Shown here: positions 21,852 through 33,781 of the stretch, one piece after another
How positions within the stretch are numbered: the first letter of the stretch is position 1
Layout: each line of letters begins with the position of its first letter
From: Bubalus kerabau
Lineage: Eukaryota; Chordata; Mammalia; Artiodactyla; Bovidae
Direction: 5' to 3'
Length of the DNA: 64,000 bases
Assembly (NCBI RefSeq): GCF_029407905.1
Contig: NC_073645.1
Location: 51,959,001-52,023,000, forward strand
Translations under genes and position numbers: made by a program
The notes under the pieces: generated by a model
The model's input: the letters and a program-made list of their open reading frames with translations, nothing else
The model's database searches: none
What the model was told of the DNA's origin: nothing

Positions 21852-24204
21852 CCAGGGGCAGTGGCTGGGAGGCAGGTGCTGGGAGATGCTGACTCGGGGG
21901 CAAGCCGGGGTTTGCTCCCAGACGCTGGGGCTGCTTGCAGACCTCAGCTTGAGGATCTCCCTTGTGAGAGCACGTCAGGTTTTGTAGGATTTCCAATCAG
22001 ACTGATAAGCGGAGGTGGCTCTTCTAAATGAATAACATCAGCAAGACTCTGAAGTTGAAGGTGTCTCCTCGGAGGGCGTGGGGGGCGAGCAGACAGCATC
22101 CAGTTCAAGCTGCTCTCCCCCAGTTAACAGGGACTGATTGCCGCCAGCTTCAAAATCACAGCTGATAGCGTTGTAGCAGAAAGAGCATTTATTTCCATAG
22201 TGAGTTCTTTTGGAAGAGCATTTGAGAACGTCCTGATCCTGTCACTCATTCTGAAAGGTGAAGCTGACGCTGACAATGTACCGGGACGGTGTTCCCTGAA
22301 GCCCAGGTGCCGTGGATGCGGTCACTTGTTCCCACGGAGGCTGAGCGGCGACGGGACGCTGGCTGGGGGCTGCAGACCCCCCGCACCTGGCGGAGAAGCC
22401 GAAGCTTTGGGGGAAGAGAAGGTGGTCCTTGAGCCGCCAGCCCTCCTCCAAAGTGACTAAGAGCTGCTTTTGCTATAAAGAAGCGTGGCACCTTTCAAAC
22501 GCTGCTTCCAGGCCACGAACGAATCCTGTTTTCATTTCAGAGAGCAGCGCCATCACGGGGAGTTTTTAGAAGCTGGAGAGCACGTGGAGACCATCGCCTG
22601 CGAGTCTCTCCTCCCACACATCTCGGCCGAAAAGCCGGGAGGCAAAGTTGGTGAGTGGATGAGAGGTGGCAATTCCGGCCCGTCACTTTCCTCCCCTCTG
22701 GCTGTGCTCAAGTCTCTTAGTCACTTCCTTCTAAAATCTCCTTTCTACTTTTAAAGCGAGGTTTAATCTGAATTATCTACAGGGACAAGCAGAGTGATTT
22801 GAGGCACAGATCGGGGGTCCCTAGGAAGCCCACCCCAGTCCCCAGGCCACACAAACCTCACCGCCAACCCCGCCCCCAGGGCACCCTCAGCAGACCCTGG
22901 CGGTTCTCTACTTCCCTCCTGGCTCTGCATCAGCCCTGCGGGCACAGGGGCTCGACGGCTGACCCACAGAGAAGGCTCCAGACCCGCAGCACCTTGCAGA
23001 GGGTGCTGGGAGTGTGAGCTGAGGGGCAGCTAGATCTCCTGGAGGTGGTGCCACAGGCCCGAGTCAGATGCGACTCCTGGGGTCACCCCCTCCTCTCTGC
23101 GGCGATGAGGGGTGTCCCGGGCAGGGGGAGTCTCGCTCTCAAGGTCTCACTTCTCCCCATCACATGCCTCCACCCTCTGACTGATCTGAGTGATTTTGTA
23201 TCAGGTGAGACACCATGTTTATGCAGCAGGACCTTGCCCTGAATTTCTCACGTGGACAGCTCTGCAGAGGCAGTAACTCCTCCTGAGTTTCCATCATCAG
23301 ACTTGATCCGTGATATTAACTCGGAATCTCAGTAGAGGTTAACTTGAACTTGAAAATATTCCACAGTGGACAGAGGGGGGACTCTATGTCACAGCCTGTT
23401 TATAGTCCATCTGGGGCATGGAGCCCGCACGATGGGCTGTGACCATGCTGACGCTAGTCTCGGGCTGACGGGCAACGTCCTCCGTCACCCCTGCCGCGCC
23501 CCACTGTGGCTCCTGGGAGACAGCTCCCAGGCCTTCTGGCTGTGTTTCCACCGGCCTTATCACTGTTACCTTGTAGGGACCTCCAAAGAAACTCCGGTGG
23601 GTGATACTAGAATTGAGCTGGCTGGTGCTGGATTTCTTGAAATTAACCAAACTATTTTTACTTCTATCAAATTCAAGCCCCACGGGAAGCCACACTTTAA
23701 TTTTCTTCTGATGCTGGCTTTCAAAGAGAAGACGTGGAACTGGAGCAGGGCTAGTGAAGTTGACCTGAGATTTCCGTTCCTGAAGTTGCATTTCCCTTGA
23801 CTGGAGTGAGCTGCTTTTTAACACACCAGGATCTCCATGGCAGGAAGTCTTACGGATGGTCTCTGACTCTACCAGCCTGAGACCGGGTTCTAACAGCAAA
23901 GTGTGCAGGTGAGACGAGCACAGTGGTTCCGTCTTCTTTCCTGGGATCTCGGATAGAGCAGGAAGGGGACTGTGTGAAGCTCCCGGAAGCGCCAGGCAGC
24001 GGAAGGGCCCCTGAGCCCCAGAGGGTGCCCACCCACTGTGGGTACCCATGCGACACAGTAGGGTCAAGTCTCCACCTGCGTTTCCGTCGGTCCAGGCATC
24101 TGGTGGGTCTTCAAGGCTCTCAGCTTAAAGACCAGCGTGTCTGGCTTGATTAGAGACCAAACTGTGGATGAGGCTGTTTGCATTTTTATTTCAAAGGGAC
24201 CCCA
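21852..24204. other. Single-copy non-coding stretch with one exon-like segment
   Basis: 22130-22260 is AT-rich and CNE-like. An exon-like segment lies at 22541-22650. A 227-codon minus frame at 23384-24067 is the longest open frame here that does not overlap a repeat; no domain is recognised in it. Confidence 0.4.
22541..22650 (+). other. Exon-like segment (unproven)
   Basis: A good acceptor (CCTGTTTTCATTTCAG, ending 22540) and a good donor (TTG|GTGAGT, intron starting 22651) bound 110 bp that are open in the frame of 22485-22754 (…EFLEAGEHVETIACESLL…). I do not recognise the peptide. It could be a lncRNA exon or a chance match. Confidence 0.2.
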
Positions 24205-24407
24205 GGCTTCCCTCGTAGTTCAGTCAGTAAAGAATCTGCCTGCAATGCAGGAGACCCGGGTTCGATCCCTGGGTTGGAAAGATCCCCTGGAGAAGGAAGT
24301 GGAAACCCATTCCAGTGTTCTTGCCTGGAGAATCCCATGGACAGAGAAGCCTGGCGGGCTACAGGGTCGCAAAGAGTCGGACACGACTGAGACTAAACCG
24401 CCACCAC
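24205..24407 (+). mobile_element. Bov-tA SINE, plus strand
   Basis: It starts at the tRNA-like head 'ggcttccctcgtagttcag' with B box 'gggttcgatccctggg' and runs to the BovB-like tail 'gagtcggacacgactgag'. It is close to family consensus and hence fairly young. Confidence 0.94.
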
Positions 24408-25003
24408 GGTGTCTGAGTGCCGGTCCCAAGGCTTCCATCTAGATTACGATCCTGGCCTGGAGTCGAGCCCGTGTGTCCCCTGGAGCCTGTGCTTCAGTCA
24501 CGGTGGGCGGCCACGTTTCTCAGGCTACTTCCTCAGCCAGTCACTGGTACGTTTTCGTCGTGGGGCCCAGAAGGGTGATTTCTGTACATTTCTTATCTGT
24601 ATACCTCCATCTGGAAGACAAGTGACGTGCTATTTGAAGACAGCAACGAGAAATAGTTTCTGGCTTTAGATTTGAGGTCCTCCGTTTCATATTCTCCCCG
24701 GAGCCATCTGTGTTCCACCCACCATGGTGTTTTCTGCCAGGACCTTGGACATTCCCGCACGGCCTCCTGAATTCAGCAGAAGAGTTCACGAGTGGCAGCA
24801 GGGTCTCACCAGCGTAGACTGAGTCTGCGCGTCCAGCCTCGTCCCCCACGTGGACTCCCCCCCTCCACCCACTGCCGCAGGCACCTGGGGAATCCTGACT
24901 GTCTCCAGGGCTTTCCCCTCGGGGCCCACGTTCCTGCTCATTCTCACGCCCTTCTGACTTGGACACCTGTTTTCACCTCTCTCTGCTGTGAGCCTGCGTG
25001 GAA
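24408..25003. other. Single-copy non-coding stretch
   Basis: No gene or repeat recognised. Confidence 0.45.
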
Positions 25004-25310
25004 ATTCATTCATTCATTCAGCCATCAAACATTTGCATACCTCCTGCTATGCACTGGGCCTCCCTGGTGGTTCAGAGTTAAAGAATCTTCCTGCAGTGCA
25101 GGAGCCCCGAGGTCATTCCTGGGTAGGAAGATCCCCTGCAGAAGGGAATGGCTACTCACTCCAGTATTCTTGCCTGGAGAACTCCATGGACAGAGGAGCC
25201 TGGTGGGATACAGTCCATGGGGTTGCAAGGAGATGGACATGGCTGAGCAACTTTCACTATTAGGCACTTGGTAATTTACAGGCCCTGTCCTCAGGGAGGT
25301 TCATTGTGCC
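25004..25310 (-). mobile_element. L2/MIR-type remnant, minus strand, split by Bov-tA
   Basis: The left part (25004-25055) has the ATTC run plus 'aacatttgcatacctcctgctatgcactggg'. The right part (25262-25310) resumes 'aggcacttgg' and 'ccctgtcctcagggagg'. Together they follow the reversed 3' end of an L2-like element. Confidence 0.4.
25056..25261 (+). mobile_element. Bov-tA SINE, plus strand
   Basis: Head 'gggcctccctggtggttcag', body 'gaagatcccctgcagaaggg' and a diverged tail 'agatggacatggctgagcaac'. It has inserted in an older L2-like remnant. Confidence 0.92.
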
Positions 25311-26165
25311 AGACTTTCTGAAAGAATCATCTTTGTATCCATCCTTTCTCCCCTCCCCCACAAAGGGGCTCTCCGGTGGATGTCTCCAGTCACATCGTGC
25401 AGACCTCCTTCTTAAGGAAACCAATATTTTCTGTGATGCTCCATCCAAAAGAACACTTTAGTCTTTATCTTACTTTCCATCCCCCTTGGACACAGCCATC
25501 CCCCTGTGTCTGCACTCCTGGTGCAGGGCAGGGACTGTGTCAGAGGCAGGAAACGTCATGCTTTCTTAGGAGACTGACAGGTGGCAGGGGACTCTCCTGG
25601 GCTGGGAGGAAATCGCAGGGGGAACTCGACGGGGAGTTCACGGGGCTCCTCTCAGAGGGATTTCCTCTCCCTGCGCTCTTGCCTTGGTCCTCTCCGGCCT
25701 CTGCTCTTCCCCCGCTGCACACTGGGCAGAATCCTGTTCTCCTCTCCCTGATTCTGTGTCCCGTGGATGGAAGACGTCCCCGGGGTCCCGGTGCCTCCCA
25801 GGTACTCTGACAGCAGCGCTTCCCTCACCGTTCAGACGTCCTCCCAGCCGAGCTCCCCTCCGCCTGCCTCCCGATACCTCCACTGAAAAGTCTCCAGGAG
25901 CCATAACCTGAACACACCTCCCAGACGCCACTCACCCTCTCCTCCCCTTGTGTCCCTCTCTTGATGATTATCACCCCAAACTTGGAAGCGAGCAAGCCCA
26001 TGGGCAAAGCCTGTTCCTCCCCTGGAGTGCCCATTCTGGGGGGAGGCAGGGGGCACCAAGGATGCAGAGCTGAGTCCAGAACCCTCGCCCACGTCTGGTC
26101 CAGCTCCAGGCCTGGGGGTCTTCACCCTCCTTTATCTGAGCCCTGAATCACGCTCCCCTGGGCCG
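25311..26165. other. Single-copy GC-rich non-coding stretch
   Basis: Open frames on both strands have no motif. No gene is supported. Confidence 0.45.
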
Positions 26166-26450
26166 TCCCGGTCGCCTCCTGCCAGCTCTCCTCCCGTCCT
26201 CTTGGGCCCTGGGGCACCACAACGAGGCGTCTCTAACAGCACAGACCAGACAGGGCCCCTCTCCTGCCCAAACCCTCTGATGTGTGGCATCGCCCTGACG
26301 GCCTGGCCCACACTCCAGCCCTTCCTGCCTCTCCAGGCGTCTCTCCTCCACTCAGTACTTCCCGCCAGAACCCTGCGCTCTCCAGCTGCTGTGCCTGGGA
26401 GACTCTCTCCCAGGAGGTCTCCGTGTTGACCACCCCTGCACGCCTTGGCT
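26166..26450 (+). mobile_element. L2-like 3' region, plus strand (low certainty)
   Basis: The order of a 'cctctgatgtgtggcatcgccctgacggcctggcccacactcc' type block and 'gcctctccaggcgtctctcctcc' resembles an L2 3' region. The 221-codon minus frame across it (26132-26797) is GC-driven. Confidence 0.3.
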
Positions 26451-27670
26451 CCCGTAAGTTGCACCTTAGAGTCTCTCCCTAAGCCTGCATTCGATGCCTC
26501 GTGGATGTGAATGCTGTTAAAGGAAAGCCTTACTGTGTTAAAGTATTTATTTCCCCTCTGTGAAGTATTTACTTCCCTTGCTGTGAAGTAAACTTGCTGG
26601 AAGGAGTGCATGAACTTGTTTGCACCCGTGTCCCCCGGGTCCTGGATGGAGGAGCCAGACCCTGCAAGGTGGACGAGCTGAAGGAGGCGGTTTCTGTCCC
26701 CTCCTCCAGCCCACCAGAGCGTTGGGACAGCATCTCCTCCCTGCCAGGCTGGCCCTCCTTCGCGGGCCCTCTCTGTGGCCAGGGCTGCCCTCCGCATGGA
26801 TGGGAAGCCCTGTGATGAGTCGCATCTCTACGCAGTGGCCTGCAACCGCAGCAGATGTGACGGCCACTCGCCGGGGACGGGGTTTCAGCCAGTGTGCTGC
26901 TGACTGCCCTCCTCTCCTGATGACCATCAGAGAGAGAGTTTTCTTTTTCAAGTTTATGGCCTCAGTGGCTCGGTTACAGTTATAGTGCCCCAAACAGCTG
27001 TTACTCTTTGCAACAGTGGATCAGAAATGAAGCTGAGCTCGGGCTTAATGGAAATTGTCCCTTGAAAGGTTTGAATTTCGAGCATTTATTCTCCATTAAT
27101 TTCAAGTAGGCTCTAAATTGAGCAAAACATGCTCTGTCTTTCCTCCGCCTTGCAGGTTTTAGCTGACAAATGGATGCCAGGTCTGCAGACTCTGTCGCCG
27201 GCTTTGTGAAGTGTAGACCTTAGGGTGTGTACTCACCCACCCAACGTATGTCATCCCAGGGGGTTCTGGGCCCACTGAGCTTAATCAGGCTGGCGTGTGG
27301 CGTAGACTGGGATGCCCCAGCAGGGTGAAGTGACATTAATTTAATTGCTTGTGCAGACGTGGGAGAGACACTGAGATGGATGTGTGGGAGCCCTGCATGG
27401 GGAAGCAGGTGGCTGAAGACCCCCTCTGGCACTCACCCCTCCACCTGCCACTCCCCTGCAGCGTAACCTGACTTTGGGACTCCGAGCAGCTCCAGGAATT
27501 CTCCTAAGCACCATGTGAGCGGTGATCCAGTGGGTGAGGGCTCGAAGCTGCATTTGTATCAACATCATATGAAGTTGAGAAAGCGCCAATAATGACTCAT
27601 GATTGGAGAGAGAGTGCAGGTGGTCTGGTGTTGATGTATAACCCATTCTAGCCCGCAGTGCGTGGATTGC
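26451..27670. other. Single-copy non-coding stretch with a CNE-like core
   Basis: 27005-27130 is a repeat-free AT-rich core with 'gcttaatggaaattg', 'gcatttattctccattaat' and 'ctctaaattgagc'. It looks like a conserved non-coding element. No exon is supported. Confidence 0.4.
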
Positions 27671-28040
27671 TGTTGTTCAGTTGCTCAGTCACGTCCGACT
27701 CTGCGACCCCATAGACTGCAGCACTTCCCTGTCCTTCACTATCGCCTGGAGCTTGCTCAAACTCATCCATTTAGTCGGTGATGCCATCCAACCATCTCAT
27801 CCTCTGTCACCCCCTTCTCTTTTTGCCTCAGTCTTTCCCAGCATCAGGGTCTTTTCTAATGAGTCAGATCTTTGCATCATGTAACCAAAGTATTGGAGCT
27901 TCAGCTTCAGGATTATTTGTTCCAATGAATATTCAGGGTTGATTTCCTTCAGGATTGACTGCTTTGATCTTGCAGTCCAAGGGACTCTCCAGAGTCTTCT
28001 CTGGAGCCACAGTTCAAAAACATCTCTTCTTCGGCGTTCA
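27671..28040 (-). mobile_element. BovB 3' end, minus strand
   Basis: The terminal 370 bp of BovB read in reverse, from 'tgttgttcagttgctcagtc' to 'cttcttcggcgttcag'. It is diverged and 5' truncated. The minus frame at 27797-28189 is its remnant C-terminus plus flank. Confidence 0.92.
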
Positions 28041-29194
28041 GTGAGTAGATGATGGACGTGATTTGAACTGTAGTGATCTGGCTCCAGCAACACCTTGCCT
28101 GCTGAACGGTCCTGTCTCCAAACCCATGGACAGACCAGAGCTGCAGGCAGGCACCTGCAGAGGTCCTCACTCACCTGGACTTCTGACACCTTGGACAGGA
28201 TGGCGTTAAAACTGCCCCCGGTGGGGCTTGTGGAAAGTCGACACTGGACATGAGCATGTAAACCACTGAGTTACGACACTTAGAAGAAAACAGGCCTGAT
28301 TATAGGTTGTTTCTATGGTGGCTTTTGGTTCACGAGGAAATCTTGCGTGTTATTTGCTCCTCTGTGTCCAACCTGGGCTTTGTGCTTTGCTGGAGAAAGT
28401 CTTCAGTTCGGGGCTTCCCTGGCCTCCCAGCTCCCAGCACAGGTGGACGTTACTTGTCTGACTCTGTTTGTTTTCAATTCCATCCGCCAGTGATCTGAGC
28501 ACTAACATTTGGCTGACCAACTCCGTGGAGTACGGCCATGAAACGTCCTTTTCTAAGTACGTTTTCCAAGAACGGCCATCTCTAAGAACCGTCTTCAGCT
28601 GTGTGTTGCCCCGTTTCCCCTCCTGCAGGCGTTCTGGTCACTTTGTTTATGAAAAGCCCGAGCGAACCCAGCTTGAGCTCCAGTCTCACTACTCCCCACC
28701 TCCAGGAGGCCCCGGGGAGCCTCACGGGGAGAAGCGTGGTCCAGGCTTTCCCAACCGCTCTGGCCCCAGGCTCTGTCCACTGGTTTGCAAGGCTGCAGCG
28801 GGGCAGCGTCCCCAGCCGCCTGCTGCAGTCAGTGTGGTTTGCAGGCTGTGGCTGCCTCTCTGGCACCTGCCCTCTGAGTGGCGGGTGTCCACTGCTGCCC
28901 CCTGGCAGGTGCCTCTGGGAAACGTGTGGGGGTGCCTATAGGGCCTCTCAGGCCCCTTCCTTGTCGTGGAGAACCTCCTCCCTCCCCCCTCCTCCTGCCT
29001 CAGAGCCGCACACCCCTTCCACCCCCTTGTCCACTTGGGTTGGGGGTTGCAAGGTGGCACACGCCCAGTACATTGCCCAGTGTGCACTCATACCAAGAGG
29101 CAGTCCAGGGCTCCACTGACCCCTGCTCTCCTCTCTGCCGCCACCCCCGTTCAAGGAGGAGTGGGAGGCAGTTAACCAGCGTTTAGAAAAGCCC
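28041..29194. other. Single-copy non-coding stretch
   Basis: GC-rich after 28580. Several frames above 120 codons overlap on both strands (28468-29119), so none is convincing. Confidence 0.45.
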
Positions 29195-29310
29195 GGTTGG
29201 CAACCCGCTCCAGTATCCTTGCCTGGAAAATACCATGGACTGAGGAGCCTGGTGGGCTACAGTCCATGGGGTTGCAAAGAGTCGGAGATGACTGAGCGAC
29301 TTCACTTCTC
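29195..29310 (+). mobile_element. Bov-tA SINE, 3' part, plus strand
   Basis: Only the BovB-derived body is present ('ggttggcaacccgctccag' to 'gatgactgagcgacttcac'). The tRNA-like head is missing. Confidence 0.9.
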
Positions 29311-31270
29311 CAACCTTTGTTTATGGCGTGAGCCAGCATCTCTTTAGCCCTTTGCCTGGGGGCCAAAAGGAGCCCCCGCGCCCTTAGGCAGAGGGCACAA
29401 GTCTCAGCCCTTTTTGGCTACCTCTGGGCTGCAGTGCTGTGGCCTGGGCAGGGGAGGGGCTGAGCAGGGCCGTGGGGTCTCTTCCTGGTGGGAGGAGGGC
29501 CTGCTGCCTCCCAGGGCTTTGCACCACTCGTGGGTGTGAAGCTTCCTGAGGCTTTGGTGTGTCTTTGTCCTCAGCTCTGGTTCTGAGACAGAATTTAAGA
29601 CAGCAGGTGACGTTGCACTCCTCCTCCTATAAATTCTGTGCCCCCTGCGACACCTCGTCTCCAATAGGGGACCAGGAAACCTTCCTCCCAGCTCCCTCCG
29701 GCTGCCAGGAAGACGGCCAGGCCTCCTCCAGGGCGGTCGCATCCTCTCCCATCTCCTCTGGATCTTTGTTCCACTTACTTCTTTCTCCTCCTCCTCATCA
29801 GTCATCATCACCATGATTCATCAGACCTCTGTTGTTATGGCTGCTCAAACAATTGGAAAATTGTCAGTGTTTTTCACCTCGGAGAAGCTAATGCATCTTG
29901 TGTGGACCAGGAATGCCCCCAGCTGTGTTGGCAAACCAAGGATGTGGTGGCCATCGAGCCGGCAGCCGCTGCAGCCTCCGCCCGATGGCGCATGCCTGAG
30001 GGGTCAGGGCGGAGAGAAGCAGGACTCCGGCCCGATCTCGCTAAGGTGCATCTCAAAGGAATGATCTCAGTGAGCCCAGACTCTTGCATCTTGCCATCCG
30101 CAGAAAAGCACTAAGTTCATTAACTGAAGATGTGTGGCTTTTCTTTAATTAACAGTAATCTTTTGATGTTCCAACTGCCTGATTTTTGTTGAAAAAAAAG
30201 AAAAAAGCCCTGTATATCCTGGCTCCTCCCTCATCTCTTCAGAGTAGTTCCTCTGAGCAATCTTAGAGGCTGCCTTCCAGGCTTAAGTTCTCAATACGTC
30301 TGATGAATAAAGTATGATTCTCAACTTTTAGGTTGCATATTTTTTTAGCTTGACAGCTGATAGGTGGAAGACTTCAGTTAAACTTTTTTGAGACTGGAGG
30401 TTTTTTAAGGGTAATTAATTGAAAACGTTGTCTGATTTAGTCACTAGTTATTAGACTATATAATTTTTCATTGTCTTTTGCATCAGTTTTGTCCCCTCCT
30501 ACATCTAGAATTTTCATGGCTCTTTGATCATATTTTGTTAGACTCCCTAAACATGGGACTCAGCCAGCCTGGCATGATAGCTTTCCTTCTGGCTGTATAC
30601 AAGTGTTTCTGCATTGGTTTTCCTATTATCCTTTCATATAGTAAAGGGTCAGCTTTGTGTTCAATCACTGGGCTTCAGTAAACTGAAATATTGTATTTTC
30701 CAGGGCTATTAAAAAGTGGACATTTATAAAGAAAGAAAACTCTCACATACTGTCTAAATTCTTAGAAAGAATGGCTTTTTAGTGATTTGTTTCTTCTAAA
30801 AAAGAAAAGTTACCGCGTTAGTATATTTAAAGTGGGAATATATTTAAATGATTACAACCAGATGCATTTGCAAACCTTTCAAGAGCAATAGTTCCATCAA
30901 GAAAGTGCTTAAGTAAAAAACAAATTATTGCAATTTTCAGGTTGAGTAATAAAGTGTGTGTAATTGCAGCAGCTAATATATGCATTTAATGAAGTATATC
31001 TATCTTCCTAAAGGAGTGCCACCAATCAATTTGTGATGAAGTCAGTGTAATGAGGAAACAAACACAGTTCCATATGGTTTGAAATCCCCGCGTGTCTAAT
31101 AGGGCCTCACGTTAATCAGGAAATAGTCAGAGTCGTCTGTTTCCCCTTTCTGTGCAAGTCTCACGGGGTTTGTTACCAGTAGAGTCCTGGCACGTCCCCA
31201 GGGGGCTGGCAACCAGGTACGGGAAGGGGGCTGGCATCCACGGGGCCGACACCACACAGCTTGTCCTACG
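29311..31270. other. Single-copy non-coding stretch, AT-rich and CNE-like in its right half
   Basis: 30120-31090 is free of recognisable repeats, AT-rich, and carries words such as 'ttgcagcagctaatatatg' and 'gcatttaatgaag' near 30965-30995. It may be a conserved non-coding block. No coding evidence. Confidence 0.35.
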
Positions 31271-31274
31271 GTCG

Positions 31275-31430
31275 GGACTGAGGGCTTTCGACTCAGACGA
31301 TTCTGGGCTTAAATTCTAGTTTCCTTTACAAGACGGATGATTCGAATAAATTTCCTAAAGTTCCTGAATTTTAATTTCCCATAATATAAATGGGAATAAT
31401 AATAGGGATAATAATCACATATACAGGCTA
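31275..31430 (+). mobile_element. MIR SINE, plus strand (diverged)
   Basis: MIR order is kept: 'tcagacgattctgggcttaaattc', a weak 'aataaatttcctaaagttcctgaa' region and 'aaatgggaataataatag'. Ends are approximate. Confidence 0.55.
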
Positions 31431-31465
31431 GAGTCACTGGAAGCCTTTTAAAGGGAAACGTTCAT

Positions 31466-31798
31466 TGTGATGGTGATGGTGGTGATGGTGATGATGATGG
31501 TGACGATGGTGACGATGGTGATCGTGATGAAGGTGCTGGAGATGCTGGTGGCGATGGTGGTGATGATAGGCTGATGGTGGTGCTGATAGTGATGATGACC
31601 ATGGTGATGATGGTGATGGCAGTGATGATGGTGGTGATGCTGATTTTGATGATGATGATTCTGATGATGGTCATGGTGATGGAGATGCTGGTGGCGATGG
31701 TGGTGATGATCATGGTGATGATGCTGATTTTGATGATGATGATTCTGATGATGGTCATGGCGATGCTGGTGATGATAGGCTGATGGTGGTGATGGTCA
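31466..31798. repeat. Trinucleotide-type array (TGA/TGG/TGC), about 330 bp
   Basis: Every third base keeps register over most of the array. Higher-order copies are visible: GGAGATGCTGGTGGCGATGG at 31538 and 31681, and a GCTGATTTTGATGATGATGA block at 31639 and 31723 (offset 84 bp). Met/Val- and Ile/Thr-rich open frames over it are artefacts of the repeat. Confidence 0.93.
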
Positions 31799-33781
31799 TA
31801 CCAATCAGTTATTTAACTGTTATTTGGTGCTGCTAACCAATGACTTGGAATCTTCCAGACTGCAGACTTAGTTGGGGAAGGTAAGGTGACACTTGAGGGA
31901 GGATTTAATGGTTTATCAGAATCAAAGTGGAAGGCAAAGGGGTATTTTATGCTTTATTTAGATCTTAACTTGATCTAGTCCCCTAACTTGATTTTCAAGG
32001 TGGTTAGTTTAGTTAGATAGCTATTAGGGCAGTTCTTATAACATTAGAAGCTCAATTTTCTAGAATTGTGTCTGTAACCTAATATGTCAAGTTCATGAGC
32101 TATCTCAGAACAGTGTTCAGAATTACTTTAAAAAATATATTTCCAAATATTTCAATTTTTGACCTGCATTTTTCATAAAACAAGTTATGGATCAAGGAGA
32201 CCCAGACCCTTCTTCTCTCATTTGTTTCTATTAGGCCTGCCTGCCTCCAGACCTCTCTCAAAACTTTCAGGGGATCGCCCTGTAGCCTGCTGGGCACATC
32301 TCTAATCCTTTTAATTTTCTCCTTCGCCTGACTTGGCCTCAGAGACTCCAGCCAGGAGAGCAGAGGGAGGCTGCGGGAGGAATGTTGAGAGAGGGCTGTT
32401 TATCCTTGGCCAGCGAGAGGAGGCTGAATTCAGGCAGCGTCTCCTATCAGCGAGGTCTGTGTGTGCATCTGATAGTCTGTGTATGTAGGAGCCCCTGATA
32501 TCCTGCCTAGTTAACGTGAGACAATGGCCCTCGCAGAGTTCCTGCTGAATGGAATCATCACGGCACCCAGGCCATCCCAGGTGGCGGCTGCAGCGAGCAG
32601 GACCCTCACCCTCACCCTGGTGCCTGCAGAGTCAAGAGCTTCTAGTGGGGCGGGCTGAAGCCTCCAGGGCCAAGTTGCTCCTCAGAGCTGGCCCGCCCCC
32701 ACTGAAGTCTGTGGGTCCTGCCTCCTTCCTGAGTTAGCTGAAAACACAACTCAGGCTCTTCACTGCCCCCTTGACCTGCATGATGCCTCCCCTATCGTCT
32801 CCAGCTTCTGTCACTGTTCCCTTCCCACAGCTCTCTGTTACTTTCCTTATCCAGTCCCTTTCTTCCAGTGCTTTTCCAGATTCCTATGGAATCCCAGAGC
32901 TGTTTTCAGTAATAAGAAGGAAGAGTTTATTTTGCCTACTGGCTGGGTCCTATGCACCGTCTTTGAATCTTTGGCCATTTTTATTTTCAATAGAGTCCTG
33001 CACCCACTGCAGTCCCTGAGAGTCAGAGAAATTCTGGGTCATCGAGGCTCCCTGAGTGACCGTATGGAGAAGTGAGCCAGGGCCTGACTTCTGCCTTGCA
33101 TTGCAGACATTTCCGACATCTGGGGATGGAAGCGTGTGCTGCTGTGCACATCTGAGGCTGCTGCAGAAGGCAGAGCCATTGCAAATCCAAAATGTGTTAT
33201 CCAAGGTCGACTGTGAGATCAGTTGAGGCGTCTGGCATTGCTTGTAGCTTGACGAAAGGCGAATGACACCCAGGAGACCCATAATCAAAGGTTCCCTGAA
33301 CGCGATTCAGTGCATCATTTCACATTCATGACGTCTCCGTGATCAGTTTTGGCAGCATGTGAGAACCCGTGCAGCCCGTGGAGGGGGTTGATGGGGCTCT
33401 GTTGACCGAGGGTAACTGAGTGACATCCACATGGGAGCTGGGCAGACAGGCAAGCTGGAGTGAGCTCAGTGCTGGACATGCACAGCATCAGAGGTTCTCC
33501 CAGGGAAAGGGGGTAGCCAAGGATCGACCAGAGGATCATTTGAGAGTAAGAGGGGTCAGTGTGTTTAATGATGGAGTTATATCTATAGCATATATGATGT
33601 GTAAAAGTAATACTAATACTAATGAAGCAAAGACCCATGTACTCACCGCCCGAGTTCTGAAAGAGAACACGAGTGATTCTCCGAAGCCCACTGTGCCCCT
33701 CAGACCGTCTTCCTCCCTTCCTGTCTAAGATCATCGTCAAGTCCAGTTTTGTGGTTACAGGGCTTGCTTCTCTTGATTTTT
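31799..33781. other. Single-copy non-coding stretch
   Basis: No gene or clear repeat is seen. The 179-codon minus frame at 33315-33854 runs partly into a BovB tail and has no domain. Confidence 0.45.

Noticed and set aside
24205..24300. tRNA gene suggested by a B-box-like GGTTCGATCCC
   Set aside because: The word belongs to the tRNA-like head of Bov-tA, which is followed by BovB-derived sequence. No cloverleaf with an acceptor stem is present.
26132..26797. 221-codon minus frame
   Set aside because: GC-rich DNA with a probable L2 remnant. Several overlapping frames exist on both strands, and no domain is seen.
28468..29119. Overlapping plus frames of 157 and 172 codons
   Set aside because: Two different frames and a minus frame are all open in the same GC-rich DNA, which is typical of composition rather than coding.
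31462..31783. Ile/Thr- and Met/Val-rich open frames on both strands
   Set aside because: They are translations of the TGA/TGG array, present on both strands at once.
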